64,000 nt of DNA, from the NCBI GenBank assembly GCA_019973155.2, contig BPQB01000004.1:62001-126000 (forward strand), written 5' to 3'. Source of the stretch: Phanerochaete sordida (Eukaryota > Basidiomycota > Agaricomycetes > Polyporales > Phanerochaetaceae). Position numbers and translations under genes: made by a program. The notes under the pieces are model-generated. The model made no database searches. It saw only the letters and a list, made by a program, of their open reading frames with translations, and had not been told where the DNA came from. Position 1 is the first letter of the stretch, and every line of letters starts with the position of its first letter. This document shows, piece by piece, positions 11,066 through 22,355 of the stretch.

Positions 11066-13061
11066 TTACGCCTGCTGGCTCGCTGCCTTGCTTGTCACGA
11101 ACGCACACCTCTGCCTTTCCTCAGAGGAGATCGTCTCGAGCGTGCTGCCGGTCTTTGTGGCTGAGCCTTCGGTGAGGACGATGCGGTGCGACGTGCTCGG
11201 CGTGTACGTAGGCCACGTCGGCGCCCGAGCGAGCTTGAAGGTGTTCGGGTTTCCGGTGCGCACGAAGGAGAGCCAGTACGCGATGAGCTCAGATGCGAAG
11301 GCTTGCTCGGATGGTGTCATGGGCGAGAACATTGTTGTGCCATTTACTCTGGGTAAATGACAGTGTGTGAGTACTCGTCTTTAGGCGGCTGAGGATAATC
11401 ATACCCTGTGTTGGTGCCGAGGAACATCATCCAGTTTTCTGCCGCGTGTTCCACAAGGGGGTCGCCGCCTGTGGGATTGGGCGTGTTGTACCGGTACACA
11501 TACGTCTTGCCCTGCTCGGGCTGCGAAAACGCGCCGCCCATAATCTCCACCTGAGCGAGACCATTGAGAATTAGGTGGAGGGCCCGTCTGTTTAAGCTAA
11601 TGCACGTACCGCACAACGCAGCTCGCTCTCGCCCGTAGCAACACGGAACTGCTCATTCGAGCTGCCGAAGTTTGAAGCATTATACACCTCGTTGAATCCG
11701 GTGAGGTCGTTCTGCGTAAGTCCAGGGAAGAAGGCCTTCAGCGCGCTGCTTATATCGTCTCCACCAGACAATGTTTCATTCGATGTCGCGCTAGATGTCG
11801 TGTAGCTCGCTCAGTATATCCCATCGAAGTTACGAAGGACATGGTCACCTACCCGACGATGAGTGGGACCTTCGCGAAACGACCGGAGAGAATTGAAGGC
11901 GTCGGGCGGACAGGTATGATTTTGCCGTCGAAGACGGGGTGGAAAGCATTGTACGAGCCATTACTGCAGACATGGTCAGAGAACGTTTCAACCACGTAGT
12001 CTTGCGATGTTCGACCTACAAGGCCGCGTCCTGAGCTGGTGCGAGTGCACTGATAGGTGCTTGCCGCAAGCAAGACATGGTGTCAGACACTGACTTGAGG
12101 CCGCCGCATCCGGCCTTCTCTGCATAGAAATTGAACAAAGGCTGTGAGGTGGTTCAACGTCGTGCCCTCCACCTTGGGTCCGAGCACATACCTCCTGCTG
12201 CTCTGGACTGGGCAGTGGTGTCCGGTACACGCTTTGAGCGATCGCGCCATGGAACAGCCCTTCCTGTCCGCTTGCGACGAGATGCAACTCGACCGAAGAC
12301 CCGCCCGCGCTCTGGCCGTTGATAGTCACTTGTCCGGGGTCGCCACCAAAGGCATCGATGTGCTCTTGCACCCAGCGCAGGGCCAGGGCCTGGTCGGAGA
12401 AGCCGACGTTGAGGTCGCCTAGAGACGGCGTAGAAGCAAAAGCGGGGTGCGAAAGAAAACCGATCGAATCGAGGCGGTAGTACACGGAGACGATAACGAC
12501 TGAGGGCTCCTGGTGGATCCAGTGGTCGAAGGGCCAGTTTGCGGGGTTGCCAAACACGTAGCCGCCGCCATGGATGTAGACCAATACTGGAACTGCAAGG
12601 CCCAATAGGTCAACAGTTGGACTCATATACATAGTGAGGAATTGGACACACGCTTGTCGCCTTTCTTCGCGTTCGCTGGTGCGTAGACATTTACTTTGAG
12701 ACAGTCTTCGCTGCCAGCACCACCGGCATCGCCATCTCGATGGCTCGTCAGTTTATTCTTCCTGCTATTCCAGACCTGTGCACTTACTACCAGTGGTGCC
12801 CTGGATGCAAAATTCAGGGTTGGAGGACGCGTCGATGACGGCACCGTGAGCTGACTGGCTCACGCGAGTCGTGTTTAGCGGAAGAGGTGACCTCCAGCGG
12901 AGCTCTCCAACCGGCGGTTCGGCATAGGGTAGCCCCAAATATGCGACCGTGTTCGGGAAACTGAGGTTGCCCTGGTACTTCGCATAGCCGAGGTCCACGA
13001 TCGTGTTCGCTGTCGCAGAGTAGAGGCCAGACAGCAGTCCTGCATAGGCTAGCAAACGCAT
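11066..13061 (-). CDS. Secreted type-B carboxylesterase/lipase (COesterase family)
   Basis: Alpha/beta-hydrolase predicted to cleave carboxylic esters outside the cell. The start at 13061 gives a signal peptide (MRLLAYAGLLSGLYSATA). The N-terminal fold reads VAYLGLPYAEPPVGELRW, followed by EDCLKVNVYAP and the oxyanion segment PVLVYIHGGGY. The nucleophile elbow is GQSAGGS at about 12285-12305, a GQSAG variant of the usual GESAG. A candidate acidic residue lies in TSNET (about 11780), and the histidine is in VEHAAENW (about 11435). At least six small introns interrupt the gene. The C-terminal exon (11066-11332) holds AYWLSFVRTGNPN, typical of the family end. The substrate cannot be told from sequence. 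It lies between MCM4 and ORC3 but points the opposite way, so co-regulation is unlikely. Confidence 0.88.
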
Positions 13062-13846
13062 GGTAGCTCCGCACAGTGCCCGGAATTGTTCAGCTGGATA
13101 TCTCACTCCTCAGCAGGAAGTCGGGGTACATATACGGATGGCTTGCCTACAACGGGCATCACGTCCTGCATCTGGCCCGGGAACGTTCGCAGATGATGCA
13201 TCATGAGACTGCCACTTCCTTGGTCTGGTGAAGTCTGACGGGCATCAGCACCTTGGAGCACCAGAAAGAAGGGCCAGCACATGCGTACCGTGGTCACGGA
13301 GTGCTCTTCAGGAAGCTTGATTCTATGCCGAGTCTTACGCAACGCAACGTTTCCAACGGTCACGATGGCCCGTCAGAGCGGGTCGGTGGGTATCAACAGC
13401 CACCTGGAGGAAAGCGGGGAGCGCAAGGTCAGGTTTCCCCGACGTTCGCGTGCTGTCTTCGGTGAATTGCAGCGGGGCGTGAGCGGCCCACAGCAGGTTG
13501 ACGTGACTATGCACATTGCATGCCGTGCGGAAAGGACGTCAGACGGGATGACAGTCCAGAGACCGTTCTTCAAGTAATACAGAGTCATATGGAGGATGTC
13601 TGCACTGCAGTTTCGATGTGAGAGCGGTCAGCGATGGGCAGGACAGTACATACCTCTTGCAGGGTCATCGCGCCCAGCTTGTGGCCAACGTGCTTTGTCG
13701 CGGCCTGGTACAAACGCATCTCTCATTCTCCTTTCATCCACCATTTCCATACCTGCAGCACACTCAGAGTGTCTAGCGGCCTGAACGAGCATTAGAACTC
13801 TTCAGTCACATTCGCTGGTGATAGCAAGAGCCAAAAGCAGAATCAG
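13062..13846. other. Intergenic with a decayed-looking minus-strand reading frame
   Basis: One minus-strand frame stays open from 13588 to 13103 except for a single TGA at 13373-13375. I recognise no domain in it. Upstream of 13588 there is a possible 5' exon with a GT-AG intron, but no join gives a recognisable protein. It may be chance or a relic. Confidence 0.35.
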
Positions 13847-16697
13847 ATGAACCCGCGGCACGACCTAGACGATCCCAACAAGGTACATCGTGTTTGCCTC
13901 TACCTACAACAGCCAACTCAACCCTTGCAGAAGTGTGTCTTACTTCTCGCCGACAACAATATCGGTGGGCATAGTTGTTGATGTAGAACAACAGATGCTG
14001 AAGGCTCGCCACAGACTCCGAGGACGATGTGCCAGAATACTATGAGGACTACCCACCCCTGCCACCGTTCGCGTCGCGCGACCTCCCGGACGGATACGAG
14101 CTGAGGCTTCAGGAGTACCGAAGGGCGTGGTCCAGATGCTTAGAACGCGTCCAGGTGCGTGCCACGACGCGACTCTCCTCTTCCAAGCTGACCACGCGCA
14201 AGTCTCTCGTCCGCGCCTTGCACAATCCCGTGGTCGAGGCGGTCTGCTCTGACGTGCGCACAGCTCATGCAGCTAAACATAACCTTCCTGGCTTGCCCTT
14301 CCCCGAACTCCCTGTCGTTGCAGTCTCAGCTCCAGGTGGTGGCGGGTCTGTCATATCCGATGTTGTCGCGTCCCTCAGGCACCCCGAACAATCCGAAGGA
14401 CCAGCGTGCATTGTCTCCAATCTGTACCCTGCAGAATGCCCCAACCTGATGGCAGCTATGAAGAGCATCATCACGAGCTTCGTGGACAGGACGGACGAGC
14501 ACGATGATGAGACGCAAGGCATTTCATGTGAGTCTCGCGCTCTCCTCCAACCTGCTTTATGTATGCTCAGTCGAACGTCGTCAGATCCACCGTCTGTGCG
14601 ACGGAAAGCCAATACATCGTTAGCGACATACGACATGAATTTATTGAAAGCATGGTACACTGCTCTCGTAGAGCGAAATGGTTTGTCCTTGCCTCTCCAG
14701 TCGATGCGTACCTTCTTGCTTAGGCTGCTGTAGAGCATCGACACACGCTTGTCCTAGTCATGCACTCCTTCGAACAGTTCGACTCTACGGTTGTTGAAGG
14801 GGTATTTAGCATATGCAGGTCAGTAGCCTTCGCTAAGCCGCACCCGCGCAGTGCACTCACCTTTGCACGGCAGCCAGTTCCTGCCCGACCTACCCCTTGT
14901 CTTTTTGTTAGCTATGTCTGCGCCTTCGCCATCAGGGTTCCTTCGAGCAGCTTTCCCCAGGCGTACGCTACAACTACTTCGTGTGCACACCCACGTCGCA
15001 CCCCTGGGTACCGAAATCGTGGAGAATATCGTCGAAGAGGTATGGCGCGTCTTCGTCCTGAAGCCCGTCGTATATAACGCTGCTACCAGATTTTCTTCAG
15101 CCTGGAATGGACGCCGAACATTATGCTGGACTCCGGCATACTCAAGTTTATCGCAGAGTTCAGTGGACGGCATACAACTTCGTTAGACGCCTTGACGTCC
15201 GTTCTACAGGTATGGGCTCGCGTTCTTGACGTGAGTCAGGTCTGATATAATATTATCTTCAGCTCACACATCTCAGACACGTCGAGGAACCGTTCGCCTT
15301 ATTCATGCACGACAGCCTATTAGGCTGTGCGTCTGCAGAGGAGGCGTACGAGAAGCTCCAGGACAACTCGGCTGCAGCTTTCGCAGACGCACTGCAGGAA
15401 CGCTTCGACAGTCCGTCTGATGATCCTGCCGACGTCCTGGCTGCAGTCGACGAGGCTCGGGTAGACCTCGCTGCAGCTGCTGAACAGATGCGCCTGGCGT
15501 ACAGGGTCCTTCGTCTGCTGCAGGACTTCATGTCGTCATACGGCTACAGGCCTTCGCCATTTACGAATGAAGACGGCACCGAGGAGCCGCGCCTGAGCTT
15601 CATGGCGCGCGTTGTGGAAGGCAAGGTGTCCAGGGATGTACAGCATCTGGTCAGGATGGTCAGGTAGGCATTGAATTTCTGGCTCCCAAACATGCAAGAA
15701 AATGGCTAAATGTTCCGTGTAGCAAATTGCGACGAGACCAGCTAGACACCCTTCTCGAAAAGCTGTACAAGTTCTTCTACGACCTCGAACCGCCTCAACT
15801 TCGACACGCAGAGAGCGAGAGTAGAGAATTCATCGTCCAGTGCCGCACAAAACTTCCTCCACCTCCTGAGCAGGCAAAAGGCGACGCACATACTAACGGC
15901 AGTGCAAAGGCTGCGGTGGCCGAGGCAGCAACAGACCTCGCGGAGTGGCTTTCGACGTACTTGTCGTAAGTTCGCTGCTCTCCCTAGCACCTTCCGGATC
16001 CTCAGTCTCAACATGCCGCAGTCCGCGCGTAGAATCGCTAGACGACTACGTCTTGTCCGAAGCCTGGACAACAGGTTCATCGCCATTTCCTTCGGAGGTA
16101 AGATTGTCTGACTCTGCCTCTTGCTCCCTCCTAACGCTCCATCTAAAATAGCTACTCAACCCTGCACCGCGTCCGGCCATCGTACACGCATTGCTACATC
16201 CGCACGCCGTGCTCGCATCGCACGATCTGCTCTTCGGCCCTTCTCCCGACGCTGAGCCAGCAGAAGAAGGCGAGCGACCGGCGATTTGGGACCTGCCGGA
16301 CACCAGCATCCTGTTACACCGGTACATGGAGGCGCCGAAGAAGGTGAACGTGTACGACTGGTACGAGAGCTTCGCGCAGGTGCTCGAGACGCAGCGCGAG
16401 CGGGCGCGCGCCAAGGCAAAGGAAGAAGAGGAGAAGAGTAAGCCGAGAGGTAAGGCCGCGAAACGTGGCGGTAAAAGCCCGGCCAAGGCGCGCAAGAAAC
16501 AGAAACAAGACGAGGAAGAGCATGTCGAAGAAGAGGGCGAGGGTAACGCGGAGGATGTGGACGACGAGGAGTGGCAGACGGAGCTACAGGCGCGATTCAT
16601 TCGAGCGCTGCATGAGCTCGACTACATGGGCTTCGTGAAACACGCGGGTAGGAAAGCAGACCACATAGTGAAGACGATATACGACGTGTACGAGTGA
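13847..16697 (+). CDS. ORC3: Origin recognition complex subunit 3
   Basis: ORC subunit that helps bind replication origins and load MCM2-7 in the nucleus. I infer two tiny first exons, 13847-13882 (MNPRHDLDDPNKK) and 13931-13964, joined to 14015 onward (DSEDDVPEYYEDYPPLPP), because the frame upstream of 14015 contains a stop. The ORC3 AAA+-like core is recognisable from VAGLSYPML, NLMAAMKSIITSFVDR and MHSFEQFDSTVVEGVF, followed by LPLVFLLAMSAPSPSGFL, RVHTHV and HTTSLDALTSVLQ. The C-terminal insert and winged helix (16191-16697) read PAIVHALLHPHAVLAS, then a Lys/Glu-rich linker, then ALHELDYMGFVKHAGRKADH. The last motif is diagnostic of the ORC3 winged-helix tail. The main body is secure; the first two exons are less so. 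Confidence 0.9.
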
Positions 16698-17007
16698 TGT
16701 GGTTCGACTACTGTAGCTTACCAGGTCGCGCACTAATAGGACAGCTTCACGAGAGCTTAATAGCGTGGAATGTGCGTTCATAGGTCGTGTGATGGTTTCT
16801 GGCGGTGTCGTTCCTGGTGAGACTGGACGCTATGACGGAGCCCCGCCGCGTCCAAGGCCACCCTGGCGTACGCCCGTGCGGCTTGCTTCTGCACCTCTCG
16901 TACCCGCCTCCGGGCTGAAGCGCGATATAACGCAGACTGCTCCCAGCAGCCCGAGGCCCAGCCCAGCCCACCTGTGTCCGCCGGCCTGCCGCGTCTCCGT
17001 CTCCGCG
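16698..17007. other. Intergenic: ORC3 3' flank and promoter of the MoaB-fold gene
   Basis: An in-frame open stretch precedes the chosen ATG at 17008 but is unlike the family. No other feature seen. Confidence 0.5.
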
Positions 17008-18385
17008 ATGAACCCCGGCACCCAGGCAGGTGCACGCCTGCGCCTGCTCTCACGTCATCTCGCCCGCTCGGTGCCCCCCACACGCCTTCCTGCATACCAC
17101 CTTCTCGCTGCCCGACGCGCCATGTCCTCCACTGTGAAGAGCGAGACGACCGCACCACCCGCGACCGCCGCTGGCCCCGCGGGCGAGCAGCCTGCGGTGA
17201 CATACAACTTCCCCGTGTCCGACGTCCCGCCGAACCCGCTCGGCGAGGGACGGTACATCAAGACCGCCGCAGCGCTGATCATTGGGTGCGTACGTTGAGC
17301 GGTACAGAGTTCCGTCGCTCACAGGAGGTCGTTCAGGGACGAGATTCTGAACGGCAAGACGCTTGACCGGAACTCGAACTACTTTGCGCGGTATTGCTTC
17401 GAGCAGGGCATTGAGCTGTGAGTCGCGGCTGTTTCTACGTAGCGAGGCGACCGACGTTGACCACAGGAGAGTACAGGAAGCGCATAGAGGTCATTGCCGA
17501 CGAGGAGGATGAGATGTACGTCGTTCTCGAGCCCCGTACTCCCAAACAAGTGCTCAGTCCCGTACAGTGTCGAAGCAAGCCGGCGTATGGTCAAAAACTA
17601 TGACTTTGTAATCACCTCTGGAGGCATTGGACCAACGCACGACGGTGCGTTCTGCTCTTGACCTCACTCCCTCGCGTCTCTAAGCCCTAGATGCAGACAT
17701 CACGTATGCATCCCTCGCGAAGGCGTTCAACCAACCACTGAAGCACCATCCTGAGACCTTGCGACGGATGGAGGCCATGATTCAACACCGCGCCGACATC
17801 CAAAACCAGACCGAAGAGCAGCGCATTGCGCGCGAGCGTATGGCACTGTTCCCTGCGGACGCGGAGGTCCTTTACACTGGCCCCGAGATCTGGGTTGTGC
17901 GTACTGCATCTGTGTAGCTTGATGTTGTGCTTCAGACTGACCTCCCTTCGCAGCCGGTTGTGCGCCTAGAGGGCAAGCTCTGCGTCTTCCCGGGCATCCC
18001 TCGACTCTTCCAGCGCATGCTCGACGGCCTCTTGCCGTACCTGCCGCTCCCACCAGCGAGCGAGCGTCCATGCAGGCAGCAGATTTTCACTTCGTGGGTC
18101 GCCCTTCCTGACCTCTTCAGTATCGTGTTGACCATCTCCTGCAGCAAACCGGAATCTAGCATCGCTCCATACCTGACCGAGCTGCAGGCGCGGACGAAGG
18201 AAGACGGGATCCGCGTCGGATCGTATCCGCTGCTGCAGCACGGCGTGTACGTCTCGCTTATTGGCTACGACCGCGAACACGTGAACAGCCTCGCAAAAGA
18301 GGCCGCGAAAGCCCTCGATGGTCGCCTCGTGAGCGATGAGGAAGCACGGGAGATGGCCAAGGCAAAGGAGCGCGGTGCGGCGTGA
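17008..18385 (+). CDS. MoaB/Mog (molybdopterin-binding) fold protein, FLAD1 N-terminal/CinA-like
   Basis: The MoCF_biosynth (MoaB/Mog) fold is shared by molybdenum-cofactor enzymes, CinA and the N-terminal domain of FAD synthase (FLAD1), where it may act as a hydrolase. Spliced sequence shows [20 protein letters not shown], then [14 protein letters not shown] (about 17600-17700), the family's nucleotide/pterin loop. It continues with YASLAKAF, a middle domain ending [16 protein letters not shown], and a C-terminal part ([14 protein letters not shown]). No PAPS-reductase-like FAD synthase domain follows, so it is a stand-alone version. The N-terminus from 17008 ([20 protein letters not shown]) is Arg-rich and free of acidic residues, like a mitochondrial presequence. 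A second in-frame ATG at 17122 (MSSTVKSET) would give a form without it. Confidence 0.85.
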
Positions 18386-18592
18386 GCATGGGTATGTGGA
18401 TAAGTTTATAATTACATATGTGTCGGAACCCCAGGAACAATATGTACAGTAGCCATAGTCACACACATGGATTTCCTTCACCTGACGTGAGAGTGGACGT
18501 GCTCGCTCGAGAGCGAGGTGCGCCGCGAAATAAACGCCCGTTATATCGGAGGAGCGCCACACGCTTGCGAGGTTTGCCCTCATACCGCCACT

Positions 18593-20636
18593 ATGGCGTC
18601 CGCCTTCAACGCTTCCAGGGTGCTACGATACCCCCGAATAACTCGAGGTGCTCGTGTCCTTGACGCGAACCATACGCAGGCCCTCATCGACAACGTGTCA
18701 CCCTCCAGAACATCGCGTTTTACGAAACTTTTGGATCGCGTTAGCAAAGAAGGCTCTGCAGATGCACCCAAAGCGCCACCTACCGCGTCAAAATCGCCCT
18801 CCGTTGCAAGCTCTGCAGCAGCCCCACTAGTGCCATCGCCTGCAGAGATGCTTGCCAGCAGCTCAAGAATAGTACCAGCCGTCGCGACCAGCAGGGAGAC
18901 ATCGGCGGCCACGGAAGAGGAAACGGAGGTTGAGCAGGCAGCGCGCGAAGGTGCGCAAAGCTATCTATGCAAGTTTTGAACGTCCATGTCTAACGGTACC
19001 CTAGCCGAATTCTACTTCTCGGACATAAACCTCCCCTACGACAAGTACGAGTCGCAAGCATCACGCGTCGGTGTGCTCCGTTCCTGAGGCTTGCTCTGTG
19101 CAGGTACATGTGGGAGCTGCACACCGCCAATCCCATGCACGCTGTACCCCTTGCGGACTTGCTGTCTTTGCCGCGTATGAAGAGGTTCTCTCGCTATGGA
19201 GCGGACTGGCTTGCCGACGCGCTCAAGGACAGTACCGCTTTGGAGGTCGATCAGACCAAGACCTTCGTGCGCAGGCGTACAGAAGTGACAGAGCCCAAGG
19301 ACTTCACGCAAAGGACTGTATATGTGGTGCGTTTGCTCGTCTCCATGCGTGAACTCTCTCTGAAGCAACCTGTCGCCTCCAGTCTGGGTTTGGTCTGCAC
19401 CGAAAGCATTTGAAGGACGAGCTGAGGACTTTCTTCGAAAGCAAGTACAGCGACATCATCGGCTATAAATTAAGACAAGAGCAGTTGGGTTACCACAAAG
19501 CTGTTCGTACACCCAACCCGTTTTCTCTGAGCTCAGCTAATGGGTCGCTTGCCACCCAGGCTGCTGTGTTCCTCGAGTTCCCCAGCATCTCCGCCGCAAA
19601 GCGCTTTATCGACTCGCCCAGTCTGACGTGGGGAGAGCGGCAGCTCACCGCGAGGACGATGTGTGCTATGGTCTGCTGTCTTTCTTCTCGCACGGATGCG
19701 CTGACCACATGCCGTCTGCAGGGAGGAGTACCTGGACTCGCAGGTCTGGAGCCAGCTCCTCACGCGCAAGGACGCGCAGAAGTACGCAGAGTTGATGGTC
19801 GGGAGAACGCGCTCGCCGCCCTTCAATGCCTTCGCACAAAAGGCTGGCACGGTCGACGAGGCAAGCAGCGCGTCACGAGCGACGGGTTCAGAGGAGCCTC
19901 GGGCCAGGATCTACATCCAGTTTCTGGGCAGAAGAATACGCGTGTATGACGAAGGCCGTGAGTTTGTGCGACCAGAGGATGTGCCCGTGGTCCGGGACGC
20001 TACTCTCGAGTTCTCCGGCATCGCCCAGGGCCACATCGACCGAAGAGAACCCGTGGTATGCTCCAATCCCACTCCATGCCGGCGATGGGCTGACAGCTCG
20101 GCACGTGTAGCGGCTGCTCGCGCAGAATTCCTCACACCTGGTGCCATGGGTGCAGTATACCCAGGGGGACACCTCCGGCTACCTCGTCTTCGACAAGCCG
20201 CTCTCGAGCGAGGACGCCGCCTTCGTGCGCACGACGCTCGGTACGCTCTTCGGGCAGCCCGTCGCGTGGGCCTTCCTCGACAGTGTGTCCCTCCGTTCTC
20301 ATCTCGCATTGCACCCCGCTGACCACGCGTGTCGTTACAGGGGAGAACGAGCGCCGCGTCCAGCTCGACGCCGCCGCGGCGATGGCCCGGCGCGCGCGGC
20401 AGGTAGCCCGCCGACATGTCCGCGAACTCAAAGACAAGGTCTTTGTGTGGAGTCATCTTCAGGGGGCGCGGCGGGACTCCCGCGAACCGCGGACAGCGTC
20501 GAGCAGAAGCACGGCTGGCGAGAGCGACATCGAGCGCAACACCCCGGCCAGCGCTCGCGAGCGACGAGAGCCGCGTATGGTGGATCGTCTGCAACGACAG
20601 CGCAGTCCCAGTATGTCGTTTCCGCAGCGGCGGTGA
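18593..20636 (+). CDS. La-module RNA-binding protein (La HTH + RRM + C-terminal xRRM-like domain)
   Basis: The La family binds 3'-oligo(U) RNA ends; genuine La is nuclear. The La winged helix starts after an intron at about 19010 (AEFYFSDINLPYDK, then YMWELHTANPMHAVPL, FVRRRTEV, to 19290). An RRM follows (SGFGLHRKHLKDEL, AAVFLEFPSISAAKRF). A C-terminal xRRM-like region (IQFLGRRIRVYDE, RPEDVPVVRDATLEF, PWVQYTQGDTSGYLVFDK, WAFLD) runs to about 20350, before a basic tail. The N-terminus is unusual for La: MASAFNASRVLRYPRITRGA is Arg-rich with no acidic residue, suggesting a mitochondrial leader. A related gene lies inverted at 33645-35449 with introns in the same places. The last donor (about 20281) and the C-terminal tail are less certain. 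Confidence 0.85.
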
Positions 20637-21098
20637 ATGCTCTCGGAGGCCATGTACGGCGCCCTTGTTATGCAACCACTGCTATCACTGATGGTTCGCG
20701 CGTGCCTGGTTTGGTGTTCAATTTCGAGTCCTTGGGGCCTAGCTCTGGAGGTGCGTTAGTGGAGGGGTGAGATGCTTTTGATTCATCGTACTAACATTCA
20801 GTCTGTGGGCCTCCGATCCGACCAGTCGGGTCCGGGCTATTGCTCGTCGAGAGATAGAATGGTAGCCATGATCATAAGTAACAACAATCTCCAAGATAAC
20901 TGGAAATGGTATGGTACAGAAACTGAGTAGTGGTGTTGGTACAACATGGAAAAGAAGCAGAAGCGGAGTGGAGATGATAACGATGAAATCCGGATAGAGG
21001 GGGAGATGTCTAGGACAGCCACAAACATTATAACCGAATAAACACAATAATGATATGTGCTGCGATCGAGACGGGTATGCGTGTGCGTGGACAAGGAG
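20637..21098. other. Intergenic between convergent La-module and Hsp20 genes
   Basis: 3' flanks of two convergent genes, locally AT-rich around 20860-21050. No gene or repeat seen. Confidence 0.6.
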
Positions 21099-21785
21099 CT
21101 ACGCGGCACGGGCGTTCGCGCGGCCGGCGGCGAAGGTCGACGTGCGCGGCCAAGTGATGAGGAGCATGCCGTCGCTGAGCTCTGCGGTGATCTGGTTCGT
21201 CTGTAGCACATACGCGTGCGTCAGCGTCTTTGTCAGCGGCGGCGAAGCAGAGAAGACACGTACGTCGATGCCGACCGGGACGTCGATTTCGCGGTGAAAA
21301 GAGCCAAACTTGAGCTCGCGCGTTTTGAACATGTGCGGCACGGCGGCGGTGGTAGCAGCGGCGCCTTGCACGCCGGCGCCTCCAGCGCCTGCGGCGCCGT
21401 GCAGCTTCGCCGCGAGCGGGGAGGCGCGCTCGCCGTGCACGACGAGCTTGGCGCCCTGCACCTGCAGCGAGAGCGTGCGGCGGTCGACGCCGGGGAGCTC
21501 GAGCATGGCCGAGACGTGCGGTAGAGCGGCGTCGTCGTAGAGGTCCATCCTGGGTTTGCTGTTCAGTATCAGCGCGTTTCGGGCGGAATGTGGCGGCACG
21601 TGCCTCGGCGTGTACTGCGCGGCCTCGGGGCGCAGGCGCAGAGCAGCCTCCTGCTGCAAGCGATGATAATGGTACAGTCGCGCGATCGCAACGCGCGCAT
21701 CAATGGTACGAGCGCGGCCCGAGGAGGAGGTCTTCTTCGAGCCGGTCTTCATGTTCTGGGGCTGCGACATTGCGACAACGGTCAT
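21099..21785 (-). CDS. Small heat-shock protein, Hsp20/alpha-crystallin family
   Basis: ATP-independent chaperone. The alpha-crystallin domain is read from ELPGVDRRTLSLQVQGAKLV, through RELKFGSFHREIDVPVGID, to ITAELSDGMLLITWPR. An insert of ~30 Gly/Ala-rich residues (AAGAGGAGVQGAAATTAA) sits between strands and is longer than usual. A 63-nt segment at 21201-21263 begins GTACGT and ends CTACAG; it is open and in frame, yet splicing it out joins VPVGID to TNQITAEL as the family expects, so it is probably an intron. Two possible starts exist, at 21785 and 21770. The N-terminal arm (about 80 residues, Arg-rich) is of normal length. A TATA box lies upstream at 21866-21871. Confidence 0.87.
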   Translation of the reverse strand: MTVVAMSQPQNMKTGSKKTSSSGRARTIDARVAIARLYHYHRLQQEAALRLRPEAAQYTPRHVPPHSARNALILNSKPRMDLYDDAALPHVSAMLELPGVDRRTLSLQVQGAKLVVHGERASPLAAKLHGAAGAGGAGVQGAAATTAAVPHMFKTRELKFGSFHREIDVPVGIDVRVFSASPPLTKTLTHAYVLQTNQITAELSDGMLLITWPRTSTFAAGRANARAA

Positions 21786-21865
21786 AATCGTCCGGGTAGG
21801 TGGCGTTTGTGGGCGTGCGGGCGTGCGGGAGAGATTCAGTGGATGAGAGGCAGGAGCAGGAAGCG

Positions 21866-21871
21866 TTTATA
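21866..21871 (-). promoter_or_regulatory. TATA box of the Hsp20 gene
   Basis: TATAAA (within CATATAAACG) on the minus strand, 81-86 bases before the start codon, followed by a C/T-rich tract. Strong TATA boxes are usual for heat-shock genes. Confidence 0.5.
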
Positions 21872-22349
21872 TGGGGGCCCGGAGGCGTATGACTCGGCAT
21901 CGCGCGAGGGAGGTGGCGGGGAGTCAGTATGCACAAAACAGGACTTGTCACGATCCGCCCCAGGGTCCTCCGAGTCCTCCGTTGCTTACCGCTGTTTAGT
22001 TCAGGATGTTCCGCGCTCGCCAGCGGACATGACTCGACGCCCGCTGACAGGGACAACCCGCACAGCACACGACGCAGCACGGCGAGGGGACCTCCTCGCG
22101 CTGCCGCGCCGAGTCGTGTGCGCTGTCACTGCTGTGTACACCTCGCCGCCGAGCTGACTACGCCCGTCGACGGAGCAGTTCTGCGGCGAGGTGTGCGTGG
22201 CGGTGACCGTCCGCAGCCTCCAGGTGCCGAGCCGAGAGCAGTTATTTTGTCCCGGACAACTGCAGGCGCCACCTTGCCCCGGTACCTGACAAGGGGCTTA
22301 TCCGGCGGTTATGTTTCCTCAAATTATTATTTTCCTCGGCGGCTGCCGA

Positions 22350-22355
22350 TATAAA
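22350..22355 (+). promoter_or_regulatory. Orphan TATA box with pyrimidine-rich initiator
   Basis: TATAAA is followed by a C/T-rich tract (22378-22404), an ATG at 22405 that closes after ten codons, and a splice-donor-like GTGAGC at 22440. It could drive a non-coding transcript or be the start of a lost gene. Confidence 0.3.

Noticed and set aside
16765..17007. Upstream extension of the MoaB-fold protein (starts at 16765 and later)
   Set aside because: The added residues are Pro/Arg-rich and unlike the family. The ATG at 17008 gives a sensible leader.
22000..22013. Possible heat-shock element (TTCAGGATGTTCC) upstream of Hsp20
   Set aside because: The inverted TTC/GAA units are imperfect and the site is over 200 bases from the start codon, so support is too weak.
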